From Oxalobacteraceae bacterium (GTDB taxonomy: Bacteria; Pseudomonadota; Gammaproteobacteria; Burkholderiales; Burkholderiaceae_D), in contig JAIXQK010000092.1 in assembly GCA_027485795.1 (NCBI GenBank), positions 1 to 63,055 of the forward strand: a stretch of DNA of 63,055 bases, in the 5' to 3' direction. The notes under the pieces are model-generated. The model worked only from the letters and a program-made list of their open reading frames with translations, made no database searches and was not told where the DNA came from. Shown piece by piece: positions 57,929 to 63,055 of this stretch. The position numbers and the translations under genes were made by a program. Within the stretch, counting starts at the first letter, position 1, and each line of letters opens with the position of its first letter.

Positions 57929-58371
57929 ACAACTATGAAAGAACCGCTGCATGGCTCAAAGCCTGTGGCAAACAACCCAGTGCTGAGGACCTGTCGTTGC
58001 AGATAGGTTGCATGGTGGAGGAATTCTGTGAGTTCCTTAAAGCGCTCCGCTGCGACAGCGAGGGCTACGCCAAGCTCTTGGAACGTACACGCCTAGACCT
58101 TGAGTGGTACGCATCAAAACTCAAACGAAAAGAGCAGGAAGTTTATATCCCCATCTACATGCGCACTGACGCACTAGATGCCCTGTGCGACGTAAAGGTA
58201 ACTTGTGATGGAGTCGCATACCTTGCCGGGTTCGATATGAACGGAGCAGATGAAGTGGTACTAAACAGCAACGATGCCAAGCTAGTAGATGGCAAGCCCG
58301 TCATCCTCGAAGGAGGCAAGATCGGCAAGCCCGAAGGTTGGCAAGCACCAAACTTACGGGGGTTCGCATGA
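57925..58371 (+). CDS. MazG-like nucleotide pyrophosphohydrolase
   Basis: The 148-residue all-alpha NTP pyrophosphohydrolase has GCMVEEFCEFLKAL (EExxE) and DALCDVKVTCDGVAYLAG (the downstream Asp metal ligands). The phage-typical tail is DGKPVILEGGKIGKPEGW. It hydrolyses non-canonical or regulatory nucleotides. Together with ThyX it points to adjustment of the nucleotide pool. Confidence 0.85.
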   Translation: MNNYERTAAWLKACGKQPSAEDLSLQIGCMVEEFCEFLKALRCDSEGYAKLLERTRLDLEWYASKLKRKEQEVYIPIYMRTDALDALCDVKVTCDGVAYLAGFDMNGADEVVLNSNDAKLVDGKPVILEGGKIGKPEGWQAPNLRGFA

Positions 58372-58499
58372 TTGAAGACGACGATGCAGATTGGGTTTAC
58401 TCATACACGATGATGGACATAATCGTGGACATACTAGCGTGGGTAGGTCTTTTGTCCACCATGTTTTTCATTGCCTTTTTCTTAGGGTACTACTCATGA
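58368..58499 (+). CDS. 43-residue single-TM protein
   Basis: ATG at 58368 overlaps the preceding stop, and TGA overlaps the next ATG. It starts MIEDDDADWVYSYTMMDIIV and continues in one membrane helix (AWVGLLSTMFFIAFFLGYY). An early-arm membrane micro-protein could act in exclusion or host takeover; unknown. Confidence 0.6.
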   Translation: MIEDDDADWVYSYTMMDIIVDILAWVGLLSTMFFIAFFLGYYS

Positions 58500-58975
58500 G
58501 TAAAAGCAAACCTATGAGGGCGTTCTACGCCTACTCCCTGCTGGACGAGATGACAGCATCTCCGACCCAAACCATACCCGCAGACAAGCTCAACGCTTAT
58601 CTGGCGGTGGTAAACAGGGCGCTCCACGCTCTGGAGACTGCGGAGAACCCCACGGTATACGACTGGAAGGTAGCGTATGACATAGTGCAGATGGTTCACA
58701 CCCTTGTGCATGACCTCAAGGTTTGCGAAGACGACGGAGCGTTAATCGCCGACGCCGCTACAGGCTTAGACCAAGCGTATGACAGATATATGCAAGGTAA
58801 AAAGCTACGCCTTGACGGTAAAGGACTGCACTCAGTTCGCTCAGTAGTTGAAGACTACGTGAGCATAGCAACGCAGGTACCGCACCGCACGATGGTGCGC
58901 TGCCATCGGCTCACCGAGCAGCGTATTTACAAAAAGTTTAATTTAAGGAGTAAGTATGCAGCTAGTCACAATTGA
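58496..58975 (+). CDS. Early protein of unknown function
   Basis: The 159-residue protein is taken from the ATG at 58496, coupled as ATGA. It is mostly helical (KLNAYLAVVNRALHALETAE, then WKVAYDIVQMVHTLVHDLKV). Its 3' end overlaps the polymerase start by 20 bases and carries the polymerase ribosome-binding site (AAGGAG). No family recognised. Confidence 0.6.
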   Translation: MSKSKPMRAFYAYSLLDEMTASPTQTIPADKLNAYLAVVNRALHALETAENPTVYDWKVAYDIVQMVHTLVHDLKVCEDDGALIADAATGLDQAYDRYMQGKKLRLDGKGLHSVRSVVEDYVSIATQVPHRTMVRCHRLTEQRIYKKFNLRSKYAASHN

Positions 58976-60887
58976 CTTTGAGACGTTCTGGTCTAAGGAA
59001 CATTCGGTGTCCAAGATGACGCCAATGGCATACGTGATGCACCCTGAGACAGAGATAATCTCGTGTGCTATCAAGGTAGACCACTACCCTACTGATGTGT
59101 TCTTCGGTGAGAAGAATATAGCCAAAGCGCTGAACTGCTTAGACTGGAGCACAAAGATGGCAGTGGCGCATAACATGAGCGGCTTTGACTGCTTCATACT
59201 AGGGTGGCGCTTTGGCATCAAGCCCCGCATGTGGGGCTGCACACTAGCTATGGCTAAGCCTATTCATAACATCACAATAGGCAATTCACTAAAGAAGTTA
59301 GTCGAGCATTACAAGCTCGGCGTGAAGGACAACTCAGCGCTGCTCAATACACAAGGGCGGCACCTGAAAGACTTCACCGAAGCTGAGATTGATGCCATGC
59401 GGAATTACAACCGCGCAGACACCGACCAGTGCTACGGGTTATTCCAAAAGCTCAGACCGCACTACACACCGCAGGAGCTATGGCAGATTGATGCCACTAT
59501 CCGCATGGTGGTGGAGCCTAAGCTAGAGGTCAACGTACCTATGCTAGAAGCTGCTGCAGCAATGGAGCGTGACCAGAAACGCAAGAGCGTACTTCAACTG
59601 GCGAGGCACCTGATTAAGTCAGGGCACCTTTCCAGCGAAGCAGTTGCGGAGGTTGATATAGACGGGTTGGAAGAACTGATGCGCGTGGAGCTTGCCAGTG
59701 CGTCTAAGTTTTCCACGCTGCTTGAATCTCTCGGAGTGGATACGCCCATGAAGCCAAGCCCATCGAACCCTGAGAAGGAAGTACCTGCGCTGGCTAAGAC
59801 AGACGATGCATTCACTGCGCTCACCGAGCACGATAACCCGCTGGTTGCCTGTGCAGCACGGGCACGACTGTCAGTCAAGTCCACCATACTTGAGTCCCGG
59901 CTGGCTGCTTTCATGGATGTAGCGCAGACAAGGAACGGTAAATTCCCCTTCACCTTGAACTACTGTGGAGCGTCTACCACAGGGCGCTGGTCGGGGTGGG
60001 CGTACAACCCTCAGAACCTTCCCAGAGTGGGCAAAACTCCGAAGGCAAGCGATGCCCTGCGTAACTGCTTAAAAGCCCCTGCAGGGCACTCAGTCGTCGT
60101 TGCTGACCTGTCAGGTATCGAGCTTCGGGTAAACCACTTCTTATGGAAAGTGCCCGAGTCGATGGAGCTATACGCTACAGACGCAGAAGCCGACCTGTAC
60201 AGAGCATTTGCTGCAGCACGCTACAGCATACCGCCAGAGCAAGTAACTAAAGACCAGCGCCAGCTAGCGAAGGTAGCGCAGTTGGGTCTTGGTTTCGGTG
60301 CAGGTTGGGCAACATTCATGCGGGTAGCTAAGCTCATGGGCGGCTTGATTCTGGACGAGGATGAATCACGCGGTATCGTGGATGCTTGGCGTACTCAGTA
60401 CGCCGAGATAGTAAAAGGATGGCGAACCTGCCACGCACGTCTAGTAGACATACACCACGGTAACGAGGCGGCTATTGACCCTTGGGAGATGTGCATCACT
60501 TGTGAGGAGGGTGTACGGCTGCCTAGTGGTAGGTTAATCCGCTATCCAGCGCTACGCAAAGAGATCGCTGACGACGGACGTGAGGAGTGGTTCTATGGCG
60601 AAGGACGACACAAAGCCCGCATCTATGCGGGGAAGATTGACGAGAACCTCGTGCAAGCGCTGGCTCGTGACGTACTTGCAGACATTACCTTGGAGGTGTT
60701 CAAGCGCACAAAACTACGACCTGTAGGCATGGTGCACGATGAACTGATCTATGTAGTTCCGAGCGTCGAAGCGCAATCCACGTTGGATTCTGTGCAGAGC
60801 GTCATGAGAACTCCCCCGAAATGGTGGCCGGAACTAATAACATGGTCGGAAGGTGACATTGCTGACACTTATGGTCAAGCAAAGTAA
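58956..60887 (+). CDS. DNA polymerase A family (3'-5' exonuclease + polymerase)
   Basis: The 643-residue protein has an exonuclease domain with DFETFW (D7, E9), AHNMSGFD and NRADTD. The polymerase domain has motif A VADLSGIELRV (D384), O-helix RQLAKVAQLGLGFGAG, and motif C VHDEL (H594, D595, E596). The O-helix position equivalent to E. coli Phe762 is Leu443, and Tyr766 is replaced by Phe447. Leu at 762 has been linked in viral-metagenome studies with temperate or slow-replicating phages, which agrees with the integrase here. Confidence 0.95.
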   Translation: MQLVTIDFETFWSKEHSVSKMTPMAYVMHPETEIISCAIKVDHYPTDVFFGEKNIAKALNCLDWSTKMAVAHNMSGFDCFILGWRFGIKPRMWGCTLAMAKPIHNITIGNSLKKLVEHYKLGVKDNSALLNTQGRHLKDFTEAEIDAMRNYNRADTDQCYGLFQKLRPHYTPQELWQIDATIRMVVEPKLEVNVPMLEAAAAMERDQKRKSVLQLARHLIKSGHLSSEAVAEVDIDGLEELMRVELASASKFSTLLESLGVDTPMKPSPSNPEKEVPALAKTDDAFTALTEHDNPLVACAARARLSVKSTILESRLAAFMDVAQTRNGKFPFTLNYCGASTTGRWSGWAYNPQNLPRVGKTPKASDALRNCLKAPAGHSVVVADLSGIELRVNHFLWKVPESMELYATDAEADLYRAFAAARYSIPPEQVTKDQRQLAKVAQLGLGFGAGWATFMRVAKLMGGLILDEDESRGIVDAWRTQYAEIVKGWRTCHARLVDIHHGNEAAIDPWEMCITCEEGVRLPSGRLIRYPALRKEIADDGREEWFYGEGRHKARIYAGKIDENLVQALARDVLADITLEVFKRTKLRPVGMVHDELIYVVPSVEAQSTLDSVQSVMRTPPKWWPELITWSEGDIADTYGQAK

Positions 60888-60888
60888 T

Positions 60889-60904
60889 GTAAGCATGTTA
60901 TACT
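60889..60904 (+). promoter_or_regulatory. Operator motif with extended -10 after the polymerase gene
   Basis: TGTAAGCATG is followed directly by TTATACT, with TG one base before TATACT (60899-60904), an extended -10 arrangement. The -35 is weak. An additional 8-bp inverted repeat ACTTATGT/ACATAAGT spans 60908-60933. The gap 60888-61080 contains no gene. Confidence 0.65.
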
Positions 60905-60986
60905 TCACTTATGTGAGCTTAAGCAAACATAAGTGTATTACGGTGTAACTATGTTAAGTTTTTGGTATAAAATTCGCAACAGAAAC

Positions 60987-61010
60987 TTATGATAATTGCC
61001 ATTATCATAA
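60987..61010 (+). promoter_or_regulatory. Perfect 10-bp inverted repeat (operator-like)
   Basis: TTATGATAAT-TGCC-ATTATCATAA is a perfect palindrome 70 bases before the 61081 gene. It resembles the half-sites of Fur boxes (GATAAT/ATTATC) but with a 4-bp rather than a 1-bp centre. It is unrelated to the dispersed TAAG motif, so a second regulator may act here. Confidence 0.6.
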
Positions 61011-61080
61011 AAAACCTGCCCAAAACACACGTTTGTGTACGTTATTGGTGCATTTTCTGCAATTTACCAGAGGATTAAAC

Positions 61081-61725
61081 ATGGAAGACCCTAGCCGCAT
61101 CGAGTTAGCAGAAGCCGCTAACCAGCTTATAGATAGCGAAGACGCTCAAGACCTCTATAAGAAGCTTCGTTGGGTGTATGAAGTAGCAAGCAAAGGTCTG
61201 CCAGTTCGTTTAGTTGGTCGTGCTGCCGTGATTAACCCGCTGCTGGTTCTGATGCTGCGTGATAAAGATGCTGGTGAGCGTGTGCTGCAACTTGTAGAGC
61301 GCAAGCGGGAAGAAAGTGAACTGCCCTCACTAGAGGGTGACGAAGGTTTTGACCGCAAAGCCTATATGCGGGAGCTTATGGCACGTAAGCGGGAACGTCA
61401 GCGCCGGTTAGTGCATTTGCACAACCAGCTACGCTCAGAACTTGACAAACTAAAAGGTGCAGACCGCATAGAGTTTGAACGAGTACATGCCAACAGATGG
61501 TTAACAGTACGTCAAGAAAGAGAGGATGAACTTAGATTAAATAGTGGGCGTAGACTGACAGAGGAAGAACGCAAAGCCATCATTGCCCAACTGTGGGTTG
61601 ATGTAGATGCGGAGTTAGACGCATACGAGAAGTGGATTAACAGTGAGTTAAAGAAGCCAGTTCTTAATAGAACTAGCGAGTTTAAGTTTCATTTACAACC
61701 AAAAAAGGAAGTCACCAATGACTGA
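61081..61725 (+). CDS. Early coiled-coil protein of unknown function
   Basis: The 214-residue protein is taken from the ATG at 61081 with AGAGGA upstream. It is strongly helical and charged, with YMRELMARKRERQRRLVHLH and later coiled segments. A nucleic-acid-binding or scaffold role is possible. It overlaps the next gene by eight bases. Confidence 0.6.
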   Translation: MEDPSRIELAEAANQLIDSEDAQDLYKKLRWVYEVASKGLPVRLVGRAAVINPLLVLMLRDKDAGERVLQLVERKREESELPSLEGDEGFDRKAYMRELMARKRERQRRLVHLHNQLRSELDKLKGADRIEFERVHANRWLTVRQEREDELRLNSGRRLTEEERKAIIAQLWVDVDAELDAYEKWINSELKKPVLNRTSEFKFHLQPKKEVTND

Positions 61726-61990
61726 CATAAACGAGGTATTACATGAGCGGGGCACCCGCTATGGAAAATTCACAGGTCACGCTGCCGTGACACAGGGTAT
61801 CAAGTCCATCATGTTCAATACAAGGGAAGACCTTGTACTCACAGCAGACCAGCGAGAGGCACTAGAAATGATAGCGCACAAGATCGGGCGCATCATCAAT
61901 GGCGACCCTAACTATGCCGATTCGTGGACTGATATTGCGGGATACGCAACATTAGTGGCGACTCGTTTACTAACGGGCAAAGAAGTGTAA
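61718..61990 (+). CDS. DUF6378-like protein
   Basis: The 90-residue protein has the family pattern LHERGTRYGKFTGHAAVTQG at the start and DSWTDIAGYATLVATRLL at the end. The metal-binding-like Asp/Glu and the helical layout recall small all-alpha NTP pyrophosphohydrolases, but the activity is unproven. Confidence 0.75.
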   Translation: MTDINEVLHERGTRYGKFTGHAAVTQGIKSIMFNTREDLVLTADQREALEMIAHKIGRIINGDPNYADSWTDIAGYATLVATRLLTGKEV

Positions 61991-62003
61991 CATCGTTACA
62001 CTT
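61983..62003 (+). promoter_or_regulatory. Perfect 9-bp inverted repeat between early genes
   Basis: AAGTGTAAC-ATC-GTTACACTT overlaps the stop codon of the DUF6378-like gene and lies 23 bases before the nuclease gene. TACACT within it can act as a -10. It has partial resemblance to the operator motif's right arm (GTTACACT, as at 52589). Confidence 0.55.
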
Positions 62004-62025
62004 TAATTCACATAAACGAGCTAAT

Positions 62026-62703
62026 ATGAACAAAATGTATGCTAACATATTGCCGTGGTCTTATTCAAGTCTCGATTCGTATGCGACTTGTCCTCGGCGT
62101 TACTACTTAACTAAGGTAGTTAAGTTAGTAAAAGAGCCGCAGACAGAGGCGACGATCAGCGGGAATGAAGTCCACAAGGCTCTCGAAAATTATGTTGGAG
62201 GCACTGCCCCCCTGCCCTCTAAGTACGAATCGTACAGAGAGGTCGCAACAAAGGTGAAGCAGACCGCAGGCAAGAAGTTAGTTGAGTACAAATTCGGCTT
62301 GACTAAAGGCTTGAAACCATCAGAGTTTTTTGGTTCGGACACTTGGGTGCGTGGTGTCCTTGACGTCTGCATCATCAGACCTGAGGAAGTCATTGTGCTT
62401 GATTGGAAGACCGGCAAACGCAAAGTAGATGGAGATCAACTCCGACTATTCGCAGGAGCCGCTATGAGTTTGTGGCCTTTTGCCAAGAAGGTAAAGACTG
62501 GATATATCTGGTTGAAAACTGGGGAACTCGATACCAAAGAGTTCACTCCCAATGACAAGCCAGAAATATTCCAAGACTTTGCTGCTCGGGTGCATCGCCT
62601 AGAGGCTTCGGGTAAGAACGATGATTGGCCTGCCAGACCCTCCGGTTTGTGTAGGAATTGGTGCCCTGTGGGGCGTAACAACTGTGAACACTGTGGAGTT
62701 TAG
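62026..62703 (+). CDS. Cas4/RecB-like PD-(D/E)XK exonuclease
   Basis: The 225-residue protein starts with WSYSSLDSYATCPRRYYL, a typical RecB-family entry with one Cys. The nuclease core is GVLDVCI, then VIVLDWKTGKRK (D-x-K, catalytic Asp and Lys). Three to four C-terminal cysteines follow (GLCRNWCPVGRNNCEHC). One N-terminal plus three C-terminal cysteines is the arrangement of 4Fe-4S-stabilised Cas4/AddB nucleases. It probably works in phage recombination or DNA processing. Confidence 0.88.
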   Translation: MNKMYANILPWSYSSLDSYATCPRRYYLTKVVKLVKEPQTEATISGNEVHKALENYVGGTAPLPSKYESYREVATKVKQTAGKKLVEYKFGLTKGLKPSEFFGSDTWVRGVLDVCIIRPEEVIVLDWKTGKRKVDGDQLRLFAGAAMSLWPFAKKVKTGYIWLKTGELDTKEFTPNDKPEIFQDFAARVHRLEASGKNDDWPARPSGLCRNWCPVGRNNCEHCGV

Positions 62704-62715
62704 CTAGGAGACTAA

Positions 62716-62904
62716 ATGAAAGACTCGTGGATGACAGACGAAGAAATCATAAAACAGATACTTCTTGATAAGAACGCAACTGAGCGGGAAATAGAGCTAT
62801 CTGGGCGTATGCAATCGCTCCTCGACAACATTGAGGACTCCGACAAGTACGTTGATGACCTGCTGAAAAAGATTGAAGAACTAGCGAGGCACTGCCGTGG
62901 CTAG
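62716..62904 (+). CDS. Small acidic helical protein
   Basis: The 62-residue protein begins MKDSWMTDEEIIKQILLDKN and is a likely coiled coil. It overlaps the GTG start of the VRR-NUC gene by eight bases. Function unknown. Confidence 0.65.
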   Translation: MKDSWMTDEEIIKQILLDKNATEREIELSGRMQSLLDNIEDSDKYVDDLLKKIEELARHCRG

Positions 62905-63055
62905 GACTCCAGAAGGAAAAGTAAAAGCCGCTGTCAAAGCGCTGCTTGACAAGTGCGGTATTTGGTACTGTATGCCTATTGGAACGGGCTTCGGTAGTTC
63001 AGGAGTCCCAGACTTCGTGTGCTGCTGGAACGGCAAGTTTCTCGGCATCGAGACT
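62897..63055 (+). CDS. VRR-NUC nuclease, 5' part (continues at position 1)
   Basis: A GTG at 62897, inside the previous gene's end, opens a frame (V-A-R-T-P-E-G-K) that runs off the window and continues in frame at base 3 of the window start. The part from 62937 onward is the duplicated end. No better ATG lies upstream of the conserved core. Confidence 0.75.
   Translation, partial: MARTPEGKVKAAVKALLDKCGIWYCMPIGTGFGSSGVPDFVCCWNGKFLGIET
62937..63055. repeat. Terminal direct repeat, copy 2
   Basis: Identical to 1-119; see copy 1. It marks closure of the circular genome map. Confidence 0.95.

Noticed and set aside
50907-59942. 11-mer GGAACGGTAAA repeated five times in the early arm (50907, 52965, 54157, 55664, 59932) plus once on the minus strand near 15295
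   Set aside because: Four copies encode Asn-Gly-Lys in the same frame, so codon preference explains most of the recurrence; no positional link to starts or terminators.
60987-61010. Canonical Fur box
   Set aside because: Half-sites match but the centre is 4 bp instead of the usual 1 bp of the 7-1-7 arrangement; kept only as an operator-like dyad.

Overview
The window is a complete, circularly mapping genome of a tailed bacteriophage. The first 119 bases are repeated exactly at the end (1-119 = 62937-63055), so the real circle is about 62.9 kb and one gene (a VRR-NUC nuclease) is split by the arbitrary cut. No tape-measure, tail-tube or sheath gene is visible, and three large ejection-type proteins are present. 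This points to a short-tailed (podovirus-like) particle. A tyrosine integrase next to an excisionase-like DNA-binding protein, and a leucine at the position equivalent to E. coli Pol I Phe762, both suggest a temperate or slow-replicating lifestyle. The host cannot be read directly. The gene content (ThyX, a MucR-type zinc finger, a GTA-type 3-TM holin, a GH108 lysozyme) fits a Gram-negative proteobacterium, probably an uncultured environmental phage.

The genome has two opposing arms. Plus-strand genes run from 48.9 kb through the cut to 8.9 kb. They hold a run of small early genes joined by ATGA overlaps, an amidoligase plus class II glutamine amidotransferase pair, ThyX, a MazG-like pyrophosphohydrolase, a PolA polymerase, a Cas4/RecB-like nuclease, VRR-NUC, HNH, the Xis-like/integrase pair, an SNF2-type helicase, a putative ssDNA-binding protein, an HTH protein and an AEP primase-helicase. 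Minus-strand genes run from 48.1 kb down to 8.9 kb. They hold terminase, portal, scaffold, capsid, head-tail adaptors, two paralogous collagen-like fibre cassettes, other fibre proteins, a tightly overlapping lysis and host-surface cassette (lipase-like hydrolase, four small or membrane proteins, a periplasmic solute-binding-like protein, GH108 endolysin, 3-TM holin, secreted thermonuclease), a tail hub, a tail-tip protein with RCC1 repeats, two GNATs, and ejection proteins ending in a 2660-residue polyvalent protein with metallopeptidase and ADP-ribosyltransferase signatures.

The most unusual features are non-coding. (i) A family of about 14 sites with the consensus TAACRTG-TAAG-CAYGTTA is scattered over both arms, always pointing with local transcription. 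Several sit exactly in the 16-18 bp spacer of a sigma70-type promoter. They look like a genome-wide operator or stoperator network, but no CI-like repressor is recognisable. (ii) A 370-bp gene-free region at 49.4-49.75 kb carries 17 CTAG tetramers, mostly at exact 9-bp spacing, interleaved with several near-perfect palindromes and bounded by two terminators. (iii) The 0.8-kb gap between the two arms (48.1-48.9 kb) has a G-quadruplex-type tract and a chain of stem-loops.
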